From JACDAE01 sp963717195 (GTDB taxonomy: Bacteria; Chloroflexota; Ktedonobacteria; Ktedonobacterales; Ktedonobacteraceae), in the NCBI GenBank assembly GCA_963717195.1, contig CAVQVR010000019.1, positions 135,514 to 199,513 of the forward strand: a DNA stretch of 64,000 nt. Direction: 5' to 3'. Within the stretch, counting starts at the first letter, position 1. Each line of letters starts with the position of its first letter. The position numbers and the translations under genes are program-made. Positions 54,087-63,383 of this stretch are shown in pieces. The notes beneath the pieces are model-generated. The model was not told where the DNA came from. It made no database searches and was given only the letters and a program-made list of their open reading frames with translations.

Positions 54087-54908
54087 ATGAATAAATCCAT
54101 ACTACGGCTTCAACGAAACACAACTGCCGACACGCGCGGCGGAGTTGCTCAATCTCTGCATCTTGGAATGCAAACCCTAAAAAAGGTTCCGGAAATTACT
54201 GTCTACTTCTGGATCATGAAATTGTTAACCACCGCGATGGGTGAGTCGACCTCGGACTACCTGGTCCACCAGCTCAATCCGATGATCGCGGTAGCTCTCG
54301 GGGGCATTGGACTGGCTGCTGCACTGATCCTGCAACTCACTGTCCGTCGATATGTCGCATGGATCTACTGGTTAGCGGTCGTCATGGTTGCCATATTCGG
54401 CACGATGGCCGCCGATGTGCTACACATTGGGTTGGGTATCCCGTATCTCGTCTCAAGCGTGTTCTTTGCAATCACCCTTGCTATCATCTTCATTGTCTGG
54501 TATGCGAGTGAGAAAACTCTGTCTATCCACAGTATTTCTACTCGTCGCCGCGAACTGTTTTACTGGGCAACGGTCATGGCGACGTTCGCGCTCGGCACTG
54601 CGGCAGGTGACATGACCGCAACTACCCTTGGATTGGGGTACTTCTCCTCAGGTGTCCTGTTTGCCGTCTTGATTGCTGTACCGGCTCTGGGCTACTTTCT
54701 GTTGGGTTTGAACGAAATTCTTGCTTTCTGGTTTGCCTACATCGTGACCCGACCACTTGGCGCATCGTTTGCCGACTGGATAGGGAAACCGCGCAGTCTG
54801 AGTGGCCTTGGCGTGGGTAACGGACAGGTCAGCCTGATTCTCGCGATTATGATCATCGCCCTCGTCGGCTATCTGACCGTCACCCACAGGGATAGTAAGA
54901 GCGACTGA
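54087..54908 (+). CDS. COG4705-type membrane protein
   Basis: 273 residues. After 35 polar residues, about eight membrane segments appear. The sequence PEITVYFWIMKLLTTAMGES followed by TSDYLV marks this uncharacterised family. A second, related unit (FYWATVMATFALGTAAGDMT) indicates an internal duplication, each half with a conserved acidic residue (E/D) near the membrane. Function is unknown. GAGGAGAAGG lies seven bases before the ATG. The 264-bp gap upstream shows no other gene. Confidence 0.75.
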   Translation: MNKSILRLQRNTTADTRGGVAQSLHLGMQTLKKVPEITVYFWIMKLLTTAMGESTSDYLVHQLNPMIAVALGGIGLAAALILQLTVRRYVAWIYWLAVVMVAIFGTMAADVLHIGLGIPYLVSSVFFAITLAIIFIVWYASEKTLSIHSISTRRRELFYWATVMATFALGTAAGDMTATTLGLGYFSSGVLFAVLIAVPALGYFLLGLNEILAFWFAYIVTRPLGASFADWIGKPRSLSGLGVGNGQVSLILAIMIIALVGYLTVTHRDSKSD

Positions 54909-55108
54909 CACAAGCTTCCTCAGTGTATATGTGCAAACGTTATCCTGGGAGAATTTGCCTCATTCTCCTGGGGAACGACAAATGGTAAATGGGACGGAAT
55001 GCATTGCGTTTCTAAGGGAGCCTGCTCATCAGGATACTTATGTGATTTACACCTCTCTACGCGGACTCAAAGCAGGCTCGCTTGCGATGGGTTCTCATTT
55101 CTCGGTTC

Positions 55109-55909
55109 TCATTTGTCAAGGAAGGGAGAAAGAACTGGGAGGAGGAGATCAGTCCGGAACACAATGTTGTAATGAGTGGCGCCAGGCAAGATGGCGAGTT
55201 GTGATGGGATGAGGTGTTCACCATTCCAGCCAGCATCCTTCAGTCCACCGCCAAGGAGGGTAAAAAACGCGACTACATGGGAAGGAGGAAGACCATCAGA
55301 ATCGCCAGCGATAATCAACGTGGGGGTTCTCAAAGCGGAAACAGGCTCTGTCCAATCATAGTCCTGACTCATGGCTTCCTTCATGTTGGCGACCAATCGA
55401 GGGAAATCTTCTGGTTTTGGCGCAACACGTAGATAGGCATCATAGATGGGAGTACGCATAAAGAACTCCGGGGCAAAGGTTGTCATACCTGTTTGCATTT
55501 CAGGATGCCAGCCAGTCCGTTTGAAAGGTGTGGAGATCACCACGAGTTTGTTGACGCGTTCTGGATGGCGAATGGCGGTCTGCAGAGCCACGGCCCCACC
55601 AAGAGAGAAGCCAAGCAGGTCGGCTTTTTCGAGTCCGAGATGCCCTATCAGGCCAGCAATATCGTCAGCCATAGACTCAAAACGCAGGGGGCGATCCGTG
55701 AGGGCTGTGCGTCCGTGCCCATACAGATCGACGCCAATGACTTGATAATTCGAAGCCAGTGCGGGCGAAAGAGCGGCGAACATCTCAAAAGACCCAAAAC
55801 CACCGTGAAGCATGATTAAAGGCTTGCCAGTTCCATGAATCTCATAGTACAGGTTGATTCCGTTGACAGCAGCGTATTTTCCTGCTGGATTGTTTGTGGT
55901 AGTTGTCAT
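55109..55909 (-). CDS. Alpha/beta hydrolase
   Basis: 266 residues from an ATG at 55909, behind AAGGAG. The fold is clear: oxyanion region MLHGGFGSF, nucleophile Ser102 in GFSLGGA, acid in AGDSDGLPP, and His in GATHYNIV. VDLYGHGRTALTDRP after strand four is typical of epoxide hydrolase/esterase-like enzymes. The substrate is unknown. The frame continues upstream to 56200 but runs into the tRNA-Arg gene, so the longer start is rejected. No signal peptide. Confidence 0.88.
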   Translation of the reverse strand: MTTTTNNPAGKYAAVNGINLYYEIHGTGKPLIMLHGGFGSFEMFAALSPALASNYQVIGVDLYGHGRTALTDRPLRFESMADDIAGLIGHLGLEKADLLGFSLGGAVALQTAIRHPERVNKLVVISTPFKRTGWHPEMQTGMTTFAPEFFMRTPIYDAYLRVAPKPEDFPRLVANMKEAMSQDYDWTEPVSALRTPTLIIAGDSDGLPPSHVVAFFTLLGGGLKDAGWNGEHLIPSQLAILPGATHYNIVFRTDLLLPVLSPFLDK

Positions 55910-56175
55910 AAACAAATACTCCTTCAATATCTTGCATTTCGCAAGCAACGTTGTTATAGATAGGTTCTGATTGCCCGCTGCAAAACCGGAAATGCAAATG
56001 CACCTCCTCTGGGAGAATTGGAAAGCTCTGGACCCGGCAGGTCGTGACGAGGCTTCCCCATTATTAGGCTCTCTAGCCAGGCTTTCACGTCTCCAACGCC
56101 ATGATGACAAAGTGTGGTTCTCTGTGACTGCGTTTTGGGGTCTTTTTGGCTTTTGGAGGGGGTTTGTAGGTTTAG

Positions 56176-56249
56176 CGCACCCAGAGGGACTCGAACCCAC
56201 GACACTCGGTTCCGAAGACCGATGCTCTAATCCACTGAGCTATGGGTGC
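56176..56249 (-). tRNA. tRNA-Arg (anticodon TCG)
   Basis: The minus strand folds into a full cloverleaf: acceptor GCACCCA with TGGGTGC, D arm GCTCAGTGGATTAGAGC, anticodon stem TCGGT/ACCGA with loop CTTCGGA (anticodon TCG, reads CGA), and T arm with GGGTTCGAGTCCC. Discriminator base G; CCA is not encoded. It lies between the hydrolase and Nudix genes. Confidence 0.95.
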
Positions 56250-56292
56250 ATCGCTCCAATACTAGCAAAAATCTTCTACATTGTCAACTCAT

Positions 56293-56877
56293 TTAGAGCT
56301 CGATATTACGCAAGCGACTCTGCAACCACTGCACAGCAATTAAGGTCTTGGCATCGGCAAGATCATTATTTTCTAATGCCTTCCAGAGTTCAGGCAATGT
56401 CAGTTCAACCTGTCGGATATCTTCGTGTTCAGAAACCTTCCCGCCACCGGGTGAGACGCGGTCAGCAGCACCAACTTCAGCATAATAGAGCAGAATACGC
56501 TCCGATGATCCCCCGGGCGAGACATAAAACGTCGCAATATGCGTAAGCTCGTGCGCCTGATAGCCGATCTCTTCGTGGATCTCTCGCCGCATGGCATCTT
56601 CCGCTTGCTCACCTTCATCGATCATCCCGGCCACCACCTCATAGAGCCAGCCCGGCCCTTTCTCATAGGTGGGATAGCGGAATTGCTCAATGAGAATTAC
56701 TTGCTGCGTATCCCGGTTCAAGAGGAGTGCCGCTACAGAGTCGCCACGCTCAAAGATCAGGCGGCGCACAGACTGGCTCATTTGCCCGTTGAACTGCTCG
56801 AAACGCAAGTTTGTCTCTGTAATCGTAAAGATATCCTTAAAAAGGACACGTTTGTTCTCAATCTCTACTTTTTTCAT
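56293..56877 (-). CDS. Nudix hydrolase, ADP-ribose pyrophosphatase-like
   Basis: 194 residues. The Nudix box is GMIDEGEQAEDAMRREIHEE followed by IGY, matching Gx5Ex7REUxEExGU with all metal-binding glutamates. Upstream QFRYPTYEKGPGWLYEVVAG is typical of the ADP-ribose/NDP-sugar group, and the ISPG-like YVSPGGSSERILLYYAE follows the box. It hydrolyses nucleoside diphosphate sugars such as ADP-ribose. GAGGAAG precedes the ATG. Confidence 0.9.
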   Translation of the reverse strand: MKKVEIENKRVLFKDIFTITETNLRFEQFNGQMSQSVRRLIFERGDSVAALLLNRDTQQVILIEQFRYPTYEKGPGWLYEVVAGMIDEGEQAEDAMRREIHEEIGYQAHELTHIATFYVSPGGSSERILLYYAEVGAADRVSPGGGKVSEHEDIRQVELTLPELWKALENNDLADAKTLIAVQWLQSRLRNIEL

Positions 56878-56980
56878 GTCTGCTCACTTCCTCATTTACA
56901 ATACGCTTGAGGGTTCTGAAACTAACACGTTTGAGCACCTGTGAATGATCCAGGCAAGCAGCATTACAACGATGATATGC

Positions 56981-57769
56981 CTATACCAATTCACCACGCA
57001 GTACAGTAATAGCCTGCCCCGCTAATCTCACGCGCTCACCTGCAACATTTGTGCGCACAATACCACCACGAGCCGAAGCTTGATAAGCCTGCAGCGTCTC
57101 TTTTCCGAGCTTGCTACTCCAATAAGGCGCAAGACAACAATGGGCCGAACCTGTTACTGGATCCTCGTTTATACCCACGCATGGAGCAAAGAAACGCGAG
57201 ACGAAATCATAGCCGGGCGTACTGGCACGACTGGTAACCATAACGCCACGCGTCGAAACCGTTAATAGCCGCGCATAGTCAGGTTGCATGCTACGTACAA
57301 TCTCTTCTGAGGCAACTTCGACCAGGTAATCGAAGCGATTCTTCCCTACATATGTCGCATCAACACCCAACGCCTGTAGCAAACCATCAGGCGCATCGGT
57401 TGCCTCAGGAGGAGTTGTAGGGAAATTGAGTTCGATCCAATTCCCCTGGCGCTCAGCCGTGAGCAAGCCGCTCCGTGTGAAAAAACGCGCCTGCTGGTCA
57501 GGTTTAAGCAGACCGGACTCCCATAATACGTGGGAACTGGCAAGCGTAGCATGCCCACACAGATCAACCTCAACCAGAGGAGTAAACCAGCGCAGGTTGA
57601 ACCCATCAGCCTGGCGCAAGAGGAAGGCGGTTTCGGACAAATTCATCTCACTCGCAACATTCTGCATCCATTGCGCATCGCGCTCCTCCGGCAAGACACA
57701 GACGGCTGCGGGATTGCCCTTAAAGGGAGTATCTGTAAATGCATCAACCTGGGTCATTGTCAGTCCCAT
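56981..57769 (-). CDS. PhzF family isomerase-like protein
   Basis: 262 residues. Catalytic Glu46 lies in MNLSETAFL, as in PhzF. Other conserved blocks are VDAFTDTPFKGNPAAV at the start, VDLCGHATLASSH and GINEDPVTGSAH in the two half-barrels. PhzF isomerises a phenazine precursor; most family members act in other, unknown pathways, and no phenazine genes occur nearby. Cytoplasmic, normal length. Confidence 0.9.
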   Translation of the reverse strand: MGLTMTQVDAFTDTPFKGNPAAVCVLPEERDAQWMQNVASEMNLSETAFLLRQADGFNLRWFTPLVEVDLCGHATLASSHVLWESGLLKPDQQARFFTRSGLLTAERQGNWIELNFPTTPPEATDAPDGLLQALGVDATYVGKNRFDYLVEVASEEIVRSMQPDYARLLTVSTRGVMVTSRASTPGYDFVSRFFAPCVGINEDPVTGSAHCCLAPYWSSKLGKETLQAYQASARGGIVRTNVAGERVRLAGQAITVLRGELV

Positions 57770-57925
57770 GATCTCACCCTTCTTTCATAATTGTACCAAT
57801 TTGATCATCTCTTGAAGAGAGAATAGCACTGAAGTGGGTACATTTAGTACATCCAATAGGTATTCATCATGCAATTGAACACATCCAATTTCTCTTCTAT
57901 GCTTCTATCAAGTAAAGAATTTCTG

Positions 57926-59183
57926 TTAAGTATGCTCCCGAAGAGAACTACTTTCCAGAGTTTCGCTGGTCTCTGGTGAACGTTTTTGCTTGTAACCCAG
58001 GGACGATAACAGAGGAGATGTCATCATCGTCGTCACTAGAGCCATAATCACCAGCATAGAGAAGAAGGTGGGTGAGAGAATCCCCTGATCGAGTCCAATA
58101 TTGAGAACGATCAATTCCACCAGTCCACGAGTATTCATCAAGATACCCAGGCTGAGAGAAGTGCGCCACAATTCACCCACGAAACGCGCCACAACCATAC
58201 TTCCTGTGACTTTGCCTATACAGGCAATTCCCAGAACCAACAAGCAGATGAGCCATAACCAGGGCGTACGAATTAACCCGATCTGAGTATGTAACCCACT
58301 ATACACAAAGTAGAGTGGCAGAAAAAGCACTGAATTTACCCGCTCTACAGCCTGTACAAGCTCAACAAACAGCAGTTTCCGTGGCAGAATGAGCCCCAGC
58401 AAGAATGCACCAAAGGCCGGGTGAATGCCTAACACATTCGTTACATATGCTGCTAGCAGGAGCAGCACTATACAGAGAGTTGTCAGTAACTCTTTTGAAC
58501 GTATATGTTGACTGGCGTAGGCGAACAAGGGACGCACAATCATCAGCATGCAAGCGATAAAAATCAGTGTGAGCCCGACTGTCAGTACTGCTGATAACGG
58601 ACCTTGAGCGTGAACAAGCGTAACCACTACTGCAAGCAAGCACCAGGCAATAACATCATCAATTGCAGCGCTTGTTAATGCAAGTGCTCCGATCCTCGTT
58701 CCCAACATGTTTTTTTCAGAGAGAATGCGGGCAAGCACAGGAAATGCGGTAATCGCCATGGCAGTTCCAACGAGCAACGTGAATGAAAGCACATTGGCAT
58801 CTGGCCCTGCAAAATTGGGAAAAAGAAAGAACGCGAAATCCTGCGCCTATTCCCAGGGGTAAGAGAATGCTACTTAAGGATATCGCCGTAGCCATCCTGG
58901 CCTGACGGAGCATAAGGTGAGTATCTAGATTTGCTCCTAGAGCAAACATGTAGAGTATAAGGCCGATATCGCCCAGCGTCTGTAGTGTTGGGAGTGCTGA
59001 GGCGGGAAAGAGAAATCCTTTGACGCCTGGCAAGAACATCCCTAAAAGCGAAGGACCCAGCGCAAGTCCCGCTAAAATTTCGCCGATGACCCATTGCTGA
59101 CCAATTCGTTTGCACAGGTAACCGAAAATCTGTACGACGATCAAAATAACAATGAGTTGGCATAGTATCAGTCCTGTCAACAT
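57926..59183 (-). pseudogene. CPA2-type cation/proton antiporter, frameshifted
   Basis: The 5' part (59183 to about 58838) encodes about 115 residues up to SSILLPLGIGAG, including EILAGLALGPSLLG and FALGANLDTHLMLRQA, typical of Kef/NhaP-like antiporters. The sequence then continues one frame off as FAFFLFPNFAGPDANVLSFT and runs to 57926 with the ion-site region ALTSAAIDDVIAWCLLA. Removing one of the three A at 58836-58838 restores a 418-residue protein with about 12 membrane segments and no TrkA-type domain. All other family blocks are intact, so this is a recent mutation or a sequence error. Confidence 0.82.
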
Positions 59184-59331
59184 GCTGTCTCCTATTCAAA
59201 CGCTACAAGAGTTAAAACAATAAGAGGTCTTTTGCAAAGAAACTCCATTGGTGTTCTTCTGAGAAAGGTTGCTGAAGCCAACGCCCATCGACCAAACACC
59301 TATGCTTCTTGCAGGAATAATAAGTTCATAT

Positions 59332-60240
59332 TCAGAGAGGAGGAAAGAGAAATTCACCCCGAGGATTATGCTCTTTATAGCGTTGTAAGGCCAAATCGCG
59401 CTGTTGAACCGCATAGCAATAGACGCAGCCATGGGGACAGGTGTCGTAGGCTCCAATATCTTTTGAGGCCGCACAGGCACATTCTTTGCGATTGCCTTTC
59501 TGGCGTGCTTTATTGAGAATAGGGTGACCCGCCACACGTTCCAGGCGTTCGGCATCGATACAACTTGCCTCTGCAACGAGACCGGGAATCAGGAAGGCTT
59601 TCTGCGAACAGACTCGCAACTGCATACCATGTGAGGCTGCAATCTGGGCCAGTTCAGCCGCGAGTGCACGAGCCGTTGCTATAAAGTTTGGGTCATCAGG
59701 ATTATGTTCGTGCCAGGTAAAGTCTGACTGTTGTGCGGCCTTACGTAGATTGCGCTCAGTTTTGCGATAGATCTGGGCAAATGAAATGACGACTTCATTG
59801 GTGATACCTTCTAACTCAGTCGCTAACTTCTCAAAGTTAGAACGATGCCAATCAGGCGGAGTTAATGATGTGAAAAGAAGCGGGTCGTAGCGCCAGATGA
59901 GTCGCTCAGGGCCATACTCCTGTGCCAGTTGTCGCATAGCATTGAGCGTATGTGTATAGTTGATGACTCTGGATTCAAGTTGGGATGGGTAGCCATTGAT
60001 GGTATGTTGGATAAGGAAAGGGTACCCAAGCTGCTGTATTTCGGGCAGGTATGGGAGGAAGGGGCCAATGTTTTTTGTCCAGAACACGAAGCCATCGACC
60101 TGCTCTGGTGAGAGGGCAATGGTGTAGACCTGGCCTCCATAGGGATTGACCATTTTGCAGAAACCAGCATGCAGGCGGTTCATGAACCACTCGCCGTAGA
60201 ATGTTGGTATGTCGGTTTTGTAGCTTGCTGAGATGATCAT
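59332..60240 (-). CDS. DUF1848 family protein
   Basis: 302 residues. It starts MIISASYKTDIPTFYGEWFM, typical of DUF1848, and has GFVFWTKNIGPFLPYLPEIQ and RLIWRYDPLLF. The C-terminal cysteines CACAASKDIGAYDTCPHGCV followed by YCYA can bind an Fe-S cluster like that of radical SAM-type or related enzymes. The biochemical role is unknown. It overlaps no neighbour; the GH13 gene lies 113 bp upstream on the same strand. Confidence 0.85.
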   Translation of the reverse strand: MIISASYKTDIPTFYGEWFMNRLHAGFCKMVNPYGGQVYTIALSPEQVDGFVFWTKNIGPFLPYLPEIQQLGYPFLIQHTINGYPSQLESRVINYTHTLNAMRQLAQEYGPERLIWRYDPLLFTSLTPPDWHRSNFEKLATELEGITNEVVISFAQIYRKTERNLRKAAQQSDFTWHEHNPDDPNFIATARALAAELAQIAASHGMQLRVCSQKAFLIPGLVAEASCIDAERLERVAGHPILNKARQKGNRKECACAASKDIGAYDTCPHGCVYCYAVQQRDLALQRYKEHNPRGEFLFPPL

Positions 60241-60333
60241 GGTATATCACTATTCGTTTATTATTTGTACGGGCTGCTTTTACGACGTTCAGGTGTATGA
60301 TGTTCCCTCCATTCCTGGATGCTGCACACACCT

Positions 60334-60357
60334 GGGCGCGATAAATCTGACCCCTAC
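60334..60357 (-). repeat. Dispersed stop-codon repeat, copy D
   Basis: Minus strand GTAGGGGTCAGATTTATCGC plus GCCC; its TAG (60356-60354) ends the GH13 gene. Confidence 0.6.
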
Positions 60358-61952
60358 AGTGCAATCACATATCCTTCATTCGCACGCAAATGCACCTCGG
60401 CCAGGTCAATGCTTCCTTCACGATCCATATGTGTCGAGAGTACGATACGTCCCTGTCCTATCCCTCCTGGCAGCTTCACCACCTGCTCGTGAGATGAAAT
60501 GTTGAGTGCGATAAGATAGCGCTGTTCATCCTGTTCGCGCGTGTAGACGAAACAGGAAGTGTTCTGCTGATTGATAGACTTGTAAGAGCCAAGAAGCAGA
60601 GCTGGCGCAGAACGACGCAGCTCCAGCAGCCTATGTATCAAGTCCAGGAACGAACGCGGATCGTCTTGTTCGGTTGCTACATTGTAGACCTGATAATCAG
60701 CGGCAACCGGCAACCAGGGAGCCACATCAGGAGGGCAAAAGCCTGCATTGGCGCTACTATCCCATTGCATAGGCGTGCGGATCGGGTCACGGCTATGCTC
60801 TGGATTATCTTTCCCCTGTGGATCGTGTATCATCTCAAGCGGCACATACCCGTTCTCCATGCCCAGTTCGTCACCATAATAGCAGGTCGGCGTGCCACGC
60901 AGGGTCAGTAACATCATCTGGGCAACACGGGACTGCTCCCGGCCTACGCGTGTGGCAATGCGAGGGCGATCATGATTGCCCAGGACCCAGTTGGGCCACG
61001 CGCCTGTAGGAAGTGCCCGTTCGTACTCATCAACAATCTTACGAATGGCGGTGGCATTCCAATCTGGCATGGTCACAAACTGGAAATTGAAGGGTAGATG
61101 CGCCTCATCAAGCTTCTCACCGTAGTACTGCATCAACCGCATAAGTGGCAGATAGAGTTCTCCAATAAATACACGCTCATCATAAATGTCTATAAGTTTG
61201 CGTATATCCCGTACAATGTCATGCATGCCGGGCTGATCTTCGGTGTAGGTAGAAAACTGGCGCGTATAAGGGGGATCGCCCGGTTTCCAGTCTGGATTCA
61301 TGATATTAGCACGGAACTGATCATCTTTAATGAGCATCCAGAGCACATCGACGCGAAACCCATCTACGCCCCGGTCGAGCCAGAAGCGCAATACAGCATA
61401 CATCGCCGCGCGCACGGCTGTATTGCGCCAATTGAGATCAGGCTGCCTGACATCGAACAGGTGCAGGTAATATTGTCCAGTGTGTGGATCGAATTGCCAG
61501 GCAGGACCACCGAAGAGACCCAGCCAGTTATTAGGAGGACCACCATCAGGAGCTGGATCGCGCCAGATATACCAGTCGCGTTTCTGATTGGTACGACTGG
61601 AACGTGACTCCTGGAACCAGGGATGCTCGTCGGACGTATGGTTGGGCACATAATCCAGAATAACTTTGAGGTTGCGGCTATGCGCCTGCTGAAGCAAGGT
61701 ATCAAAATCCGCCAGGGTGCCGAAGAGGGGATCGATATCGACATAATTTGCAATATCATAGCCAAAGTCCGCCATGGGAGATGGATAGATGGGTGAGAGC
61801 CAGAGCGCATCGACGCCGAGCCATTGCAGGTAATCGAGCTTCTGTGTAATGCCTGCAAGGTCGCCGACGCCATCGGTGTTGCTATCCTTAAAGCTGCGCG
61901 GATAGACTTGATAGATTACGCCTGTTTGCCACCAGGGATGTATTTGAGCCAT
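60354..61952 (-). CDS. GH13 alpha-glucosidase (oligo-1,6-glucosidase type)
   Basis: 532 residues. The (beta/alpha)8 barrel has DYVPNHTSDEH (region I), nucleophile Asp202 in GFRVDVLW, acid/base Glu265 in FIGELYLP, and Asp328 in LGNHDRPR. WWQTGVIYQVYPRSFKDSNT and DGVGDLAGI at the start are typical of the oligo-1,6-glucosidase/trehalose-6-phosphate hydrolase subfamily. No signal peptide, so it is probably cytoplasmic and releases glucose from imported maltodextrins or sucrose isomers. AAAGGAAAG precedes the ATG. Exact specificity is open. Confidence 0.9.
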   Translation of the reverse strand: MAQIHPWWQTGVIYQVYPRSFKDSNTDGVGDLAGITQKLDYLQWLGVDALWLSPIYPSPMADFGYDIANYVDIDPLFGTLADFDTLLQQAHSRNLKVILDYVPNHTSDEHPWFQESRSSRTNQKRDWYIWRDPAPDGGPPNNWLGLFGGPAWQFDPHTGQYYLHLFDVRQPDLNWRNTAVRAAMYAVLRFWLDRGVDGFRVDVLWMLIKDDQFRANIMNPDWKPGDPPYTRQFSTYTEDQPGMHDIVRDIRKLIDIYDERVFIGELYLPLMRLMQYYGEKLDEAHLPFNFQFVTMPDWNATAIRKIVDEYERALPTGAWPNWVLGNHDRPRIATRVGREQSRVAQMMLLTLRGTPTCYYGDELGMENGYVPLEMIHDPQGKDNPEHSRDPIRTPMQWDSSANAGFCPPDVAPWLPVAADYQVYNVATEQDDPRSFLDLIHRLLELRRSAPALLLGSYKSINQQNTSCFVYTREQDEQRYLIALNISSHEQVVKLPGGIGQGRIVLSTHMDREGSIDLAEVHLRANEGYVIAL

Positions 61953-62027
61953 GTATTCTTTCCTTTTTGGGGGAATAATCTTCCGTTTTTAGCTATCTTG
62001 CTCCAAACATAGTCACTATCAATTATT

Positions 62028-62255
62028 CTACACGCAACCACGCACATTCGGTAGGGTATGGGTGCACTCCAATAGGATATCTTTCAACGGCAGGTTTTTG
62101 GCAGGAGGAGGTGGATCGTAACATTCCGGCCTTCCGTATATTCCGGTCTTCCTCATCTTCTGGTCTTCCGGCATATTCCGGCCTTCCGGCTGATAGGTTC
62201 TAGTGGAGATGGAGAATTTGATGTTGGGTTTGGTGAGAGTGATTGATGGGGTCAT
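62028..62255 (-). CDS. Possible small Cys-containing protein, 75 aa
   Basis: ATG 62255 lies nine bases after CAGGAG. The product begins MTPSITLTKPNIKF, has a Pro run PPPPAK and ends LLECTHTLPNVRGCV, with three cysteines in the last 31 residues. Much of the middle is encoded by degenerate copies of a short CCGGAAG-rich repeat, so it may be non-coding. A leader/core-like layout could fit a ribosomal peptide precursor, but no modification enzyme is adjacent. The longer frame reaching 62489 is not supported. Confidence 0.3.
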   Translation of the reverse strand: MTPSITLTKPNIKFSISTRTYQPEGRNMPEDQKMRKTGIYGRPECYDPPPPAKNLPLKDILLECTHTLPNVRGCV

Positions 62256-62485
62256 GGGGGAGAGCTCCTGTTGTCTGATCGAGATGGGGTGGGTTCTTTC
62301 ATCTTTCAGGGGGGAATGTTGAAAGCGGGAGGGTGATAGAAAAGAATGGGTGGTAGAGAAATCTCGTCTGATGAGAGTATAGCTGAGAATTTGTGGAATT
62401 GCAATGCAGGTGTGGAACAATGAGATGGGGTTCACATTGAGATAGAGAGTCTTGAGACCTATCGTCTGACACAAGTGTTCTGTAC

Positions 62486-62917
62486 TCAAGCTCCTGGGCG
62501 TTGAGTGGGACCTGTATAACTGCCCAGGTCGTCGTCTATTTGACGAAACCTGGCCTGTATTTTTCTAAACAGCCAGCCACCCAGGATGCTACCAAGGATA
62601 GAAATACCAAGCCAGAGGCCTAGGGACGTACTGCTAAAATCCCTTATCAGGCTCAGGATGAATTCAATGTCGGGAGGGCCGAGTCTGGAAAGAAAACTGA
62701 GCGAAACTGCAACGCCCAGGGTAAGAAAGTAGCCAATGACGATTCCCAGACAGGTCCCGATGAAGGCTCCAATACTTGCACTCCCCACTCCTAACCCACA
62801 GAGCGCAAGGCCTGTCAGTACCATCCAGAACCCCTGTCCAACGACAAACGTTGGAGAGGCTGCCGCACCGTCAGGCGAAGCAGCAAGATTTATGAATATG
62901 GACTCGAAGGATGTCAA
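62486..62917 (-). CDS. Small membrane protein (possible 3' part of the next gene)
   Basis: 143 residues with three or four membrane segments (FVVGQGFWMVLTGLALCGLG, GTCLGIVIGYFLTLGVAVSL, LGISILGSILGGWLF). The only start is TTG without a ribosome site, and the frame overlaps the upstream gene by 47 bp in another phase. NLAASPDGAAASPTFVVGQG is the kind of loop that usually follows a helix. It therefore may be the second half of a single gene broken by one base. No function recognised. Confidence 0.5.
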   Translation of the reverse strand: MTSFESIFINLAASPDGAAASPTFVVGQGFWMVLTGLALCGLGVGSASIGAFIGTCLGIVIGYFLTLGVAVSLSFLSRLGPPDIEFILSLIRDFSSTSLGLWLGISILGSILGGWLFRKIQARFRQIDDDLGSYTGPTQRPGA

Positions 62918-63239
62918 AGATGAGGAGAGCTATACAGGCAAAAGAGAGCAGAATGCGTGTCCTGTTCACACGTCGCGTACCTTTCTGAAACAGGAGCAGA
63001 AGACAGGTATACAGGAGTATGACGGTTGCTACAAAGACAAACACGAGGAGAGTACCCGCGCTGGGTAGGGTGCTTATCGCCTGCCATCCGTTCACGACAG
63101 GTGGATAGGGATTGGAGAAGGTGGTATTTGTCGGTGGGGAAATGGTGTAGATAGGGAGGAAAAACCCACTACCTATCAGGAGGGTTCCCAGGATGCTGAT
63201 GCTCAGACCCACAGATGAACGGATGCCTGCTAGCTGCAT
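62871..63239 (-). CDS. Small membrane protein (possible 5' part of the previous gene)
   Basis: 122 residues, ATG 63239 behind GAGAGG. Three hydrophobic segments (SISILGTLLIGSGFFLPIY, LLVFVFVATVILLYTCLLLL, ILLSFACIALLIFDIL). Family unknown. The last 15 residues (RVHIHKSCCFA) are out of character for a membrane protein tail, which supports a frame break near 62910 with the 143-residue frame as continuation. Confidence 0.5.
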   Translation of the reverse strand: MQLAGIRSSVGLSISILGTLLIGSGFFLPIYTISPPTNTTFSNPYPPVVNGWQAISTLPSAGTLLVFVFVATVILLYTCLLLLFQKGTRRVNRTRILLSFACIALLIFDILRVHIHKSCCFA

Positions 63240-63383
63240 AAACTGCCTCTCTTTCGCTTCCCTATGGAAGGACTCTAAGAGGAAGAAACGAAATGGATGA
63301 GTGTTTCGTCACAGAGAAAAATATCCTTCAAGCCGAAGAAGTGAGGGAGGATGGCTGAGAGCCGAGAAGGAACACACCATCTT

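Noticed and set aside
55910..56200. 97-codon N-terminal extension of the alpha/beta hydrolase
   Set aside because: It has no ribosome site, overlaps tRNA-Arg, and the ATG at 55909 follows AAGGAG directly.
62256..62489. Extended 153-codon version of the small Cys-containing frame
   Set aside because: The added part has no ribosome site and no protein-like character.
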